Shown here: positions 56,664 to 64,000 of the stretch, one piece after another
Numbering within the stretch: the stretch's first letter is position 1
How the letters are laid out: every line of letters starts with the position of its first letter
Assembly (NCBI RefSeq): GCF_910584445.1
Contig: NZ_CAJUBO010000003.1
Span: forward strand, 1 to 64,000
Length of the DNA: 64,000 nucleotides
Direction of reading: 5' to 3'
From: an uncultured Desulfovibrio sp.
Lineage (GTDB): Bacteria; Desulfobacterota; Desulfovibrionia; Desulfovibrionales; Desulfovibrionaceae
Translations under genes and position numbers: made by a program
Notes under the pieces: model-generated
Seen by the model: only the letters and a program-made list of their open reading frames with translations
What the model was told of the DNA's origin: nothing
Databases searched by the model: none

Positions 56664-57227
56664 ATGCCGCGCAAGCGCGCCGCCGCCCCGGGACCGGAAA
56701 ACGATCGCCCGCAAACGCCGAGCCGCTCCGCCAGCAAGCGGGACAGCCACGCCCGGCAGGCCCTGGGCATGGAGATCGCGCGCCTCACCGCCGCCGAGCG
56801 CGCGGCCCTGCCGCTGACGCCCGAACTCGCCGAGGCCATGGACCTGCTGGACCGCCTCACCGATCACGAAGGACGCCGCCGCCAGGAGCAATACATCGGC
56901 AGGCTCATGCGCGAGGCCGACGGAGAGGCCCTGCGGCGCGCCATGGCACGGCGCCAGACGGCCAATGCCGCCGCGGTGGCGCGCTTCCATGCGGCGGAGT
57001 CCTGGCGCCAGCGCCTGCTGGAAGCGGCCGATGCCGATGTGCCGCGCCTGCTTGAGGAATTCTGGCGGCGCACGGGGGAAACGGCGGATGCGGATGCGGA
57101 GCTGCCCCGCGCGGTGGAGGCCGCCAGGGCGGCGCGCGCCCGGGGCGACACGTCGCCCCGCGCCTCCCGCGTCCTGTTCCGCCGCCTTGCCGATGCTCTG
57201 GCCGCCCCCGGGGAGGCAGACCAATGA
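56664..57227 (+). CDS. darP: Ribosome-associated protein DarP/YjgA (DUF615)
   Basis: DarP aids late 50S maturation at the peptidyl-transferase region in E. coli. The 187-residue, helical and very arginine-rich protein has the family signatures SKRDSHARQALGMEIARL and LLDRLTDHEGRRRQEQYIG, followed by LMRE. AAGGAGGA is a strong ribosome site. The end overlaps the AraC-type gene by four bases (ATGA). Many neighbours in this lineage serve translation, but coupling to a regulator gene is unexplained. Confidence 0.85.
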   Translation: MPRKRAAAPGPENDRPQTPSRSASKRDSHARQALGMEIARLTAAERAALPLTPELAEAMDLLDRLTDHEGRRRQEQYIGRLMREADGEALRRAMARRQTANAAAVARFHAAESWRQRLLEAADADVPRLLEEFWRRTGETADADAELPRAVEAARAARARGDTSPRASRVLFRRLADALAAPGEADQ

Positions 57228-58135
57228 CCCAAACGTCCTCGGCCCGCGTTCCCCTTGCGGCCACCCTGGAACGGCTCGCCGCGCTCCTGTGCCGGGAACT
57301 GCCGGAGGATGGACGCCGCGCCGCGCCGGGCGGCATGTTCTTTCTTGTGCGGCATGACCGGCCGAGCCTCGGCGGCCACTGCTTTGAAAAACCCCTGGCC
57401 TCGCTCGTCGTTCAGGGGGGCAAGCGCATCCTGCTCGGCTCGCGCGAGGTCGCCATCCATGCCGGCCAGAGCATGGTCGCGGCCGTGGACCTGCCCAGCG
57501 CCACGCTGAGCATGGAAGCCACGCCGGAACGCCCCTTTCTCTCGCTGTTCTTCCTGCTCGACCGGCGCATCCTGTCCGATCTGCTTCTCGAACTGCCGGC
57601 CGGCGGGGTCGGGGAGGCAGCGCCGGCGGGCGTATCGGTCACGGATGCGACGCCGGACTATGCCGACGCCATGCTGCGCCTGGCCGCCCTGCTGGAAACA
57701 CCGGACAGGCTCGCCGTGCTCGCGCCCATCTTCCTGCGCGAGCTGCATGGGCTGCTCCTGCTGGGACCGCACGGCGGCGTCCTGCGCGCCCTCTACGCCC
57801 GGGGCAGCAAGAACCGCCAGATCATCGAAGCCATCGCCTACCTGCGGCGCAACCTCACCCAGCCCCTGCGCGTGGAGGATGTGGCCCGGGAAGCGCATAT
57901 GTCCGTTTCCAGCCTGCACCGCCATTTCAAGGGCGTCACCGGGTTCAGTCCGCTCCAGTTCCGGAAGAAACTGCGCCTGCACGAGGCCCTGCGGCTCATG
58001 CTCACGGAAAACGAACGCGCCGCGACGGCGGCCGCCGCCGTGGGCTATGAAAGCGTGACCCAGTTCACCAGGGAGTACAAGCGCATGTTCGGCGAGCCGC
58101 CGCACCGCGACATCGCCCGCCGCCGCGGGGACTGA
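57224..58135 (+). CDS. AraC-family transcriptional regulator
   Basis: The 303-residue protein has an AraC_N-type cupin-like N-terminal domain (CFEKPLASLVVQGGKRILLG, GQSMVAAVDLP) and a C-terminal double helix-turn-helix (~205-300): QPLRVEDVAREAHMSVSSLH with RHFKGVTGFSPLQFRKKLRL, and AAVGYESVTQFTREYKRMFG. This layout resembles YqhC-type regulators that control aldehyde or alcohol reductases. The target is unknown. It overlaps darP by ATGA and is convergent with the helicase gene, 80 bases away. Confidence 0.88.
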   Translation: MTQTSSARVPLAATLERLAALLCRELPEDGRRAAPGGMFFLVRHDRPSLGGHCFEKPLASLVVQGGKRILLGSREVAIHAGQSMVAAVDLPSATLSMEATPERPFLSLFFLLDRRILSDLLLELPAGGVGEAAPAGVSVTDATPDYADAMLRLAALLETPDRLAVLAPIFLRELHGLLLLGPHGGVLRALYARGSKNRQIIEAIAYLRRNLTQPLRVEDVAREAHMSVSSLHRHFKGVTGFSPLQFRKKLRLHEALRLMLTENERAATAAAAVGYESVTQFTREYKRMFGEPPHRDIARRRGD

Positions 58136-58215
58136 GTGGCGCGGCGGTCCAGGGGCGCCCCCTCCCGCATGGTCCGCATCCGGGCGGCGCGCCCGCGGAG
58201 GAAGGCCCCGCCGCT

Positions 58216-61200
58216 TCAGCCGCGCGGCGTGAAATCCACCGGCACGCGCGCCCGTTGTCCGGCCTTGTTGGTGAACAGCAGATAGCCCGTCTCAAGCCCG
58301 AACAGGTAGAGACGCCGCGTCAGTTCCACATCCTTGCGGCAGTAGGCCGCAATCTCACTGACGCGTCCTTCCTTCCACCAGGTGAGCGCCTGCAGGCCGT
58401 CCGCGCTCTTGGGTTCGCCCAGCGTGGCCTGGCCGAGATTGCCCAGCGAGACCCGGTAGCCCAGGCGCTCGTGGACCCGCTGGAGCAGATCCAGGCTCGG
58501 CAGCCGGGCCAGCTCCGTTGCCGCGCCGTGGGCGCCCGGCGCGGGCTTTGGCGAAGCGCCCGGGGGGAAGCCCGGCGGCGCGAACGGCGCCAGCACCGCA
58601 TAGTCAAAACGCAGGCTGTTGAACCCCACCACCAGGCGCGCCCCGGCCAGCCGCGCGAAAAGCGCGTCCAGCTCCTCCTGCCGAAAACTGAGATACGCAT
58701 CGTCGCGGCTGTCGTAGAGCACGGCCACGCTCACGCCCATTTTATGGGCCAGGCCCCAGCCGCCCACCTCGGCGGCGGAACGCCGGGTCTCCACATCAAA
58801 AACGACATACGGCTCCGGCGGCGTGAGTCCCGAAGGCCGGGCGGCGTCCGGCGCGGAAGGGACGGCGCCGGCAGCGGCATCGGGCCTTGCCGCTGTCGCC
58901 ACGGGCGCGGGAGACGACGCGGGGGCGTCCACGCGGAACACGGACGCCGCTTCCGGCGGCAATGCGGCCCTCACAGCCGTTTCCGGGTCCAGCCGGTCCG
59001 GCGCCGGGCTGAGCCGCAGGGAGGCCGCCAGCCGCTCCCCCTCGTCGCCGGGGGCCAGCAGTTCCTCCACCAGGGCCAGCGCGCCCGCCTTGCTGATGGG
59101 CCTGTTCCCCGAACCGCACTTGGGGGAATGGACGCAGGAGGGGCAGCCGTCCTGGCAGGGACAGGCGGCAATGGCGCGGCGCACCGCCTCCAGGAGAGGA
59201 CCGGCATCGGCAAATGCCTCGCGCGTGAGTCCCGCGCCGCCGGGCAGCCCGTCATAGACGAAGACGGCGGCATGCCCCAGCTGGGGATGGAGCGGGAGGG
59301 AAATGCCGCCGAAATCGTTGCGGTCCGCCATGACCAGAAGCGGCAAAAGCCCGATGGCCGCGTGTTCCAGCGCGTGGATGGAACCCATGAAATGGACGAA
59401 GCGTTCTTCCAGCGCGGCCCGCACAGGCTCGGGGATCACATACCAGAAGCCCTCGGTCTCGAAGATCTGGGGCGGCGCGTCCAGAGGCGCCACGGTCAGC
59501 AGGCGGTTGCCGCTGGAGGCGCGTTTTTCATACCCGGTGATGCGCTCGGTGATCCTGAGCCGCCCCCGGCAGACCAGGCAGCGCCCCAGCGGGCGGCGCC
59601 CGGTCTCTTCCAGGATGTCCGTGCTTTTCTGCCCGCGCGGGCGCGTGAACCACGAGACGCGCGCCGCTTCCACGCGCACGCGGCCCCGGCCCGTGTCCAG
59701 CTCCCGCACCACATAACTGCGCCCCCGGTGCAGATAGACGGCGCCGGGATGCGTCTCGCGCCAGGCGCGAAAGCCATCCACCGTGCCGATGACCGCGCCC
59801 TTTTCGTCCTCGATGGTCATGCTCTGCCCCGCCCCGCGCAGGTCCACATGCCGCTGCGGCCGCTTGCGCGCCGCGAGCCATCGGGAGCCGTCCGCGGACT
59901 GGAGGAGAAGCCCCCGGTCGCGCAGGTCCGCCAGGGCGCGCAGGCCGCCGGGCTGGCTGAGCCACGGGTCGGCGGCGGTGAGGGGCAGCTCGGCGGCGGC
60001 GCATTCGAGGTGGCGCGCCACAATGACCTCATTGTCGGGATTGACCACGGCCCGCTCCGGCGGCCTGCGGAAAAAGTCGTCGGGATTGCGGACGAAATAC
60101 TGGTCAAGGGCGTCCTCCCCGGCCACGAGGATGACCGCCGATTCCTGCTGCGCGCGCCCCACCCTGCCCCCCCGCTGAAGGGTCTGCATCACCGTGCCGG
60201 GATAGCCCACGAGGATGCAGACATCGAGTCCGCCGATGTCGATGCCCAATTCGAGCGCGCTCGTGCTCACCACGGCGAGCAGCTCGCCCGAGGCCATGCG
60301 CCCTTCGATGGCCCGGCGTTCTTCCGGGAGAAAGCCCGCGCGATAGGAGGAAATGCGTTCCCGGTACGCCCCGGCCTGCGAACCCGCCCACAGGCTCACA
60401 AGCTCGGTCATGCGCCGGGACCGGCAATAGACGATGGTACGCAGCTCGCGGGCCAGCGCCGCCTTGAGCAGATCGATGGCGGCGGTGGCCGGGCTTTGCG
60501 CGGGGTTGAGAAAGACGAAATGGCGCGGTCCCCTGGGCGCGCCCGAACGGGAAATGACCACCGGCGCGTCCGCCCGTCCCGGGGCGGGCGCCGTGCCCCC
60601 CGCCGGGCCTGCCGGAGCGCCCATGAGTCCGGCCGCCAGCTCGCCGGGATTGCCCACCGTGGCCGTGCAGAAAATATAGGTGGGCCGCGCTCCGTAACGT
60701 CCGGCTATCCGGTTCAGCCTGCGGAAGACCTGGGCCATGTGGCTGCCGAAAACGCCGCGGTAGGTATGGGCCTCGTCCACCACCACATGGGCGAGTCCGG
60801 CAAAAAAGGCCGCCCACTGCTCGTGATGCGGCAACAGGGCGAGATGGAGCATCTCCGGATTGCTGATGAGCACCGTGGGCGGATCGGCGCGGATCTTGCG
60901 CCGGAAATGGTCGCTGGTGTCGCCGTCATAGAGCGCCACCGATGGGCGGGACTCTTCCGGCCAGGAGGCGCACAGGCCGGTCAGGGCCGCCAGCTGGTCC
61001 TGCGCCAGGGCCTTGAGCGGAAAGAGGCAGAGCGCCCGCGCCTCCGGATCCAGCAGATGGCGCTCCAGCACGGGGAGCGCATAGATGAGGCTCTTGCCGC
61101 TGGCCGTGGGCGTCGCCACCACCACGGAATGCCCGGCGCGGATGTGGTCCGTGGCGAGCGCCTGGTGCGAATACAGGCGGATGCCGCGCCGGGCGAGCAG

Positions 61201-61368
61201 GTCGGAGAGGGCCGTGGGCCACGGGTTGCGGTTGTCCGCGTAAACGGCTCCGGCGCCCGGCTCCACGCGATGGCAGGTGACCTGCGGACCCAGGCGCGAC
61301 GAGTCCAGCAGGGCCGCCACATATTCGCCCACCGGTCCTTGCCCGGGCCGCGCGGACGCGTCAGGCAC
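58216..61368 (-). CDS. MrfA-like DEAH helicase fused to a DEDDy 3'-5' exonuclease domain
   Basis: The N-terminal part is a superfamily 2 helicase of the MrfA/YprA kind: Walker A ATPTASGKS at 85-93, DEAH at 198-201, SALELGIDIGG, and QRGGRVGRAQQESA. The DUF1998-type region has a cysteine cluster C736, C738, C742, C745, C751 (CPCQDGCPSC). MrfA of Bacillus repairs mitomycin damage. After an alanine/proline linker, residues ~851-1050 form an RNase H-fold exonuclease: D858 and E860 in FDVET, D922 in FNSLRFD, Y1009 and D1013 in YCRKD. This resembles MrfB/YprB, normally a separate protein. GTG 61368 is chosen because GGGGAAGG lies 5 bases upstream and it overlaps the preceding stop by 8 bases. Product length is 1050 residues. 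Confidence 0.82.
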   Translation of the reverse strand: MPDASARPGQGPVGEYVAALLDSSRLGPQVTCHRVEPGAGAVYADNRNPWPTALSDLLARRGIRLYSHQALATDHIRAGHSVVVATPTASGKSLIYALPVLERHLLDPEARALCLFPLKALAQDQLAALTGLCASWPEESRPSVALYDGDTSDHFRRKIRADPPTVLISNPEMLHLALLPHHEQWAAFFAGLAHVVVDEAHTYRGVFGSHMAQVFRRLNRIAGRYGARPTYIFCTATVGNPGELAAGLMGAPAGPAGGTAPAPGRADAPVVISRSGAPRGPRHFVFLNPAQSPATAAIDLLKAALARELRTIVYCRSRRMTELVSLWAGSQAGAYRERISSYRAGFLPEERRAIEGRMASGELLAVVSTSALELGIDIGGLDVCILVGYPGTVMQTLQRGGRVGRAQQESAVILVAGEDALDQYFVRNPDDFFRRPPERAVVNPDNEVIVARHLECAAAELPLTAADPWLSQPGGLRALADLRDRGLLLQSADGSRWLAARKRPQRHVDLRGAGQSMTIEDEKGAVIGTVDGFRAWRETHPGAVYLHRGRSYVVRELDTGRGRVRVEAARVSWFTRPRGQKSTDILEETGRRPLGRCLVCRGRLRITERITGYEKRASSGNRLLTVAPLDAPPQIFETEGFWYVIPEPVRAALEERFVHFMGSIHALEHAAIGLLPLLVMADRNDFGGISLPLHPQLGHAAVFVYDGLPGGAGLTREAFADAGPLLEAVRRAIAACPCQDGCPSCVHSPKCGSGNRPISKAGALALVEELLAPGDEGERLAASLRLSPAPDRLDPETAVRAALPPEAASVFRVDAPASSPAPVATAARPDAAAGAVPSAPDAARPSGLTPPEPYVVFDVETRRSAAEVGGWGLAHKMGVSVAVLYDSRDDAYLSFRQEELDALFARLAGARLVVGFNSLRFDYAVLAPFAPPGFPPGASPKPAPGAHGAATELARLPSLDLLQRVHERLGYRVSLGNLGQATLGEPKSADGLQALTWWKEGRVSEIAAYCRKDVELTRRLYLFGLETGYLLFTNKAGQRARVPVDFTPRG

Positions 61369-62038
61369 GGGAGCCTTCCCCGGGTCCCAGGCGGCGCACC
61401 ACGCGCGCGGGCACGCCCGCGGCAAGGCAGCGCGGCGGAATATCCGAAGTGACCACGCTGCCCGCGCCCACCAGGGCGCCCTCGCCCACAGTCACGCCTT
61501 TGAGGATGATGCTCTGCATGCCGATCCACGCATGGTCGCCGATGGTCACGGGCGCGTCCCGTTCCAGGCCCGGTTCCGTGGCGCGGGCCTCGGGCGGCCA
61601 GGGCGCATGAAAATCCGAGTCCACGATGACGCAGTTGGGCGCCATGAGCACCTGCCGCCCAAGGCGCACGGTCGTGGAACGCGCCGTGATCGAGGCGCCG
61701 CTGAGCTGTGCCCCGGCGCCGATCTCGATGCAGGCGCCCGGTCCGAAAACGCGCAGGCGCACGGGCCACGCAAGGCAGGCCGCCGTGGCGCGCCGCCAGG
61801 AAGAAATGAGGCTCACGCCCGCGCCGATGCGGATGATGCCGCCCGGCCAGCGCATGAGTCCCACCGGGCCGTGCGCCGTGACGCCGGGTCCAAGCTCCAC
61901 GCCGAGCAGCCGCGCCTTGAGTCGCAGCCGCAGCGTCCCCCAGCAGACGCCAAAAAAGCGCATGGATTCAAGGCTCGCCCAGGCGGCCACATTGGCGGGG
62001 GCAAGCCCGCGTTGCAGGGCCTTGCGGAAGATGTCCAT
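61361..62038 (-). CDS. Left-handed beta-helix acyltransferase (hexapeptide repeat family)
   Basis: The 225-residue protein has hexapeptide repeats along most of its length (IRIGAGVSL, IEIGAGAQLSGASI, VRLGRQVLMAPNCVI, VTIGDHAWIGMQSIILKGVTVGEGALVGAGSVVT), ending in the usual GVPARVVRRLG. WcaF/NodL/LacA-like O-acetyltransferases share this pattern. The VDSDFHAPWPP segment holds the likely catalytic histidine. The N-terminal ~50 residues (SLESMRFFGVCWGTLRLRLK) are a basic helix. Acceptor unknown; surface polysaccharide is the common case. It overlaps the helicase start. Confidence 0.82.
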   Translation of the reverse strand: MDIFRKALQRGLAPANVAAWASLESMRFFGVCWGTLRLRLKARLLGVELGPGVTAHGPVGLMRWPGGIIRIGAGVSLISSWRRATAACLAWPVRLRVFGPGACIEIGAGAQLSGASITARSTTVRLGRQVLMAPNCVIVDSDFHAPWPPEARATEPGLERDAPVTIGDHAWIGMQSIILKGVTVGEGALVGAGSVVTSDIPPRCLAAGVPARVVRRLGPGEGSRA

Positions 62039-62107
62039 GCGCCGAGCCTACCGTGAAGCGGGCAGCGGGTAAAGAGCGCCGTGGCCCGGGCAGGGGCGCG
62101 CCACAGC

Positions 62108-62139
62108 AAAAGGAGGATGCCACCCAGGCGGCATCCTCC
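62108..62139 (-). terminator. Rho-independent terminator after cheV
   Basis: A perfect 10-bp stem GGAGGATGCC/GGCATCCTCC (62112-62121 with 62130-62139) with an 8-base loop is followed on the minus strand by TTTTGCTG. It lies 27 bases after the cheV stop. Confidence 0.85.
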
Positions 62140-62165
62140 CCACATATCCGCCCGCGGTGGGAGGT

Positions 62166-63137
62166 TCAGGCGTTCTGGTGATGGGCCGCGCTTCCCGGCG
62201 CGGGCCTGGCCTCGATGAGTTCGAACATCTTGTCGCTGATGGCCTGAAGATCCGGCTTGGCGAACTGGGCATCCGCCCCCACGCTTTCGCATTTGCGCGC
62301 GAGCGACGTGGAGATGAGGGACGAGAACATGGCTACCGGGATCGTCCGCAGGATAGCGTCTTCCTTGATAAAGCGGCAGAGCGTAAGCCCGTCGAGGTTG
62401 GGCATTTCGATATCGCTGATGATGCCCTGCACGATGTCCGTGACCGGGATATTCTTTTCCTCGGCCTCTTTCTTGTATTCGAGCAGCATGTTCCAGGCTT
62501 CCTCGCCGTCGTTGGCCTGGGTGACCTCGAAGCGGCCCTCCTTTTTCAGGAGGTCGAAGACAAGGTGGCGGATGCTCACGGAGTCGTCGGCGTGGATGAT
62601 GTGGTACTTGCGTTCCATCGCCGTGTCCTCGCGGTCGTCCATACGCACGGAAAGCGCGGGGTTCATGGCCGCCACGATGGCCTCGGCGTCGAGCACGAAG
62701 ACCACGCGCCCCTCAAGACGCACCACGGCCGTGATGGAGCCGCCGCTGATTTCCAGCAAAAGCGGCGTGGGCGCCTCCACCTGTTTCCAGCTGATGCGGT
62801 GGATGCGCGTCACCCCGGAGACCAGAAAGGCCGTGTGGGTCTTGTTGAATTCCGTGATGATGATCCGCGGGTCCTCGCTGACCACGCCGCCCTTGTTGAG
62901 AAATTTGCTGATGTCGATGAGCGGGACGATGCGCCCGTCACGGAAAGGAAAGGCGCCGAGCACCGAGGGATGGGGCATCTGCGGCATGGCCGTGATCGGC
63001 TGGGAACGCGAGATTTCCACCACCTTGGAGACATTGATGCCGTAGTAGCCGCGATAGCCATCCGCCTCGTCGATATAAAATTCGACGAGTTCCAGCTCAT
63101 TGGTGCCTACTTCCAGCAGGATCTGCGTCTGCGACAT
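62166..63137 (-). CDS. cheV: Chemotaxis coupling protein CheV (CheW-receiver fusion)
   Basis: CheV links chemoreceptors to the CheA kinase and adapts the signal through phosphorylation. The 323-residue protein has an N-terminal CheW domain (~15-165, EVGTNELELVEFYI, GRIVPLIDISKFL) and a C-terminal receiver domain (~178-310) with acidic residues D184-D185 in HADDS, phosphoacceptor D242 in SDIEMPNLDG, S274-type residue in MFSSLIS and lysine in FAKP. It is a single-gene unit with a promoter at 63286-63315 and a strong terminator. Confidence 0.94.
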   Translation of the reverse strand: MSQTQILLEVGTNELELVEFYIDEADGYRGYYGINVSKVVEISRSQPITAMPQMPHPSVLGAFPFRDGRIVPLIDISKFLNKGGVVSEDPRIIITEFNKTHTAFLVSGVTRIHRISWKQVEAPTPLLLEISGGSITAVVRLEGRVVFVLDAEAIVAAMNPALSVRMDDREDTAMERKYHIIHADDSVSIRHLVFDLLKKEGRFEVTQANDGEEAWNMLLEYKKEAEEKNIPVTDIVQGIISDIEMPNLDGLTLCRFIKEDAILRTIPVAMFSSLISTSLARKCESVGADAQFAKPDLQAISDKMFELIEARPAPGSAAHHQNA

Positions 63138-63285
63138 GGGCCTGTCCTCTTTTTTTGCACCATACCTGTTCAGCGCAAGACCTGCAATGCCTCATGCGTG
63201 GCCTCGCGCCGCCGCTCACCGGGCGCGCGTTTCTGAACCTTTCCCGGACGCTTCACAGGCATCTATCGGAGGATGCGCGAAAAGG

Positions 63286-63315
63286 ATTAGGCCAGAAACC
63301 GGCGCAACGGGTCAA
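63286..63315 (-). promoter_or_regulatory. Possible promoter for cheV
   Basis: On the minus strand TTGACC (63315-63310), 18 bases and CCTAAT (63291-63286) are found. The -35 box overlaps the stop codon of the upstream radical SAM gene. The leader to cheV would be about 140 bases. Confidence 0.4.
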
Positions 63316-64000
63316 CTTTGCGGTTTTCCGTCATCGATATCCGGAAGAGTGCGTTCCCGTACCGGCGCCGCGCCCGGCGCGGGCATGCGCCATTCGCCCG
63401 GCAGGGGCGCTGTCAGCGCCGCCCTGTCCCCCAGCCAGGGGTTGAAATAGCCATAGCGCAGCCACGGGCAAAGCCGGCGCAGCCGCTTCATGAACGACGC
63501 AAGCCCCATGGAGGCCTCGCCTTCCGCGCCGGCCGGGGAAAGGCCGCGCCCGTTCCCGGCGGAGAGGGCCACGCCTTCGGGAAGGCCCGTCATGATCCGC
63601 CAGTACCATTCAGGGTCGATATTGAGGTTGCGCCACTGGATCATGCTCACGCCGTTTTCGCCCACCAGACGGGCCAGGGCCTCCAGTTCCGCCTCGGTGT
63701 CCGTGATGCCGGGAAAATAGAGCAGATTGAGGGACACGAAGACGCCGTGCCTGCGCGCCACGCGGATGGACTCCGTGACATCCCCGAAGTCATAGTCCGT
63801 GGGGCGGTAATAGCGGGCATAGCGTTCGGGCAGGGCGCTGTTCAGGCTGACGCGCAGACTTGTGAGTCCCGCCCCGGCCAGACGCGCCACGGCCTCAGGG
63901 CGCGAGGCGTTGGTGTTGCAGTTGACCGTGCCGTGCCCGCTCCAGGCGGCCGGGTCCGCCGAGCCGCGAAAACGGCGCACGCTTTCCACCAGCAGGTCCG
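63312..64000 (-). CDS. Radical SAM protein, C-terminal part (runs off the window)
   Basis: The frame is open to the window edge, so only about 229 C-terminal residues are seen and the CxxxCxxC cluster motif lies outside. Visible are VNCNTNASRPEAVARLAGAG, LRVSLNSALPERYARYYRP with the DFGDVTESIRVARRHG helix, and VSLNLLYFPGITDTEAELEA with MIQWRNLNIDPEWY. These are the later strands of a radical SAM barrel of the MoaA/SPASM-like group. The extreme C-terminus has no evident auxiliary-cluster cysteines. The function cannot be told. It is on the same strand as cheV. Confidence 0.8.
   Translation of the reverse strand, partial: DLLVESVRRFRGSADPAAWSGHGTVNCNTNASRPEAVARLAGAGLTSLRVSLNSALPERYARYYRPTDYDFGDVTESIRVARRHGVFVSLNLLYFPGITDTEAELEALARLVGENGVSMIQWRNLNIDPEWYWRIMTGLPEGVALSAGNGRGLSPAGAEGEASMGLASFMKRLRRLCPWLRYGYFNPWLGDRAALTAPLPGEWRMPAPGAAPVRERTLPDIDDGKPQS

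Noticed and set aside
58255..61452. A 1065-codon open frame antisense to the helicase fusion
   Set aside because: The minus-strand product has complete helicase and exonuclease motifs. The antisense reading has none and no ribosome site.

Overview
The window is GC-rich, gene-dense bacterial chromosome. The gene set points to a Desulfovibrio-like sulfate reducer (Desulfovibrionaceae, Desulfobacterota): a carboxynorspermidine polyamine route, a UbiA prenyltransferase of the kind used with futalosine-derived menaquinone, TrmI, and Tat genes next to guaBA. This assignment is inference from gene content; there is no rRNA gene in the window to confirm it.

Layout. 1-4268: rplU-rpmA-obgE-proB and surE on the minus strand, preceded at the left edge by the tail of a dispersed repeat. 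4342-14489: plus-strand nucleic-acid and metabolic genes, namely a YhaM-like HD exoribonuclease, tmk, an unknown gene, a histone-deacetylase-fold amidohydrolase, carboxynorspermidine synthase and decarboxylase, pyruvate kinase, an HD-GYP protein and a histidine acid phosphatase. 14569-18807: a zinc-ribbon membrane protein, a class A penicillin-binding protein and tRNA m1A58 methyltransferase. 18903-21684: copper ATPase and its chaperone, divergent. 21734-28520: guaB, guaA, tatB, tatC, hisB, a lipoprotein and hisA, tightly packed. 28517-30633: a small accessory patch with a repeat element bounded by terminal inverted repeats, an MdtJ/MdtI-type exporter pair and a radical SAM enzyme whose composition differs from its surroundings. 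30699-36665: lon, clpX, clpP, tig and tRNA-Leu(UAG), a complete protein quality-control block on the minus strand. 37086-51659: the whole S10-spc-alpha ribosomal protein cluster on the minus strand. 52246-54638: ftsY and a membrane Hpt-like protein. 54777-64000: queF, ubiA, darP, an AraC regulator, a large helicase-exonuclease fusion, an acyltransferase, cheV and a truncated radical SAM gene.

The most unusual feature is a dispersed repeat family of about 260-340 bp, present three times in full and once in part (1-86, 7725-7987, 28517-28820, 55313-55648). Each copy folds into the same series of hairpins, but the stem arms differ in sequence between copies while staying complementary, and the loop and single-stranded blocks are conserved. 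One copy has recognisable terminal inverted repeats and appears to provide the hisA stop codon. Two copies carry the same outward-facing TATAAT box next to a gene start. I do not recognise this family.

Other points of interest are a single-chain fusion of an MrfA-type helicase with a DEDDy exonuclease (the MrfA/MrfB pair of Bacillus), a terminator-like attenuator just ahead of rpsJ, an unusually long structured spacer between rplO and secY, a radical SAM enzyme with SPASM-like cysteines in front of its core, and polyamine synthesis and export genes in one neighbourhood.
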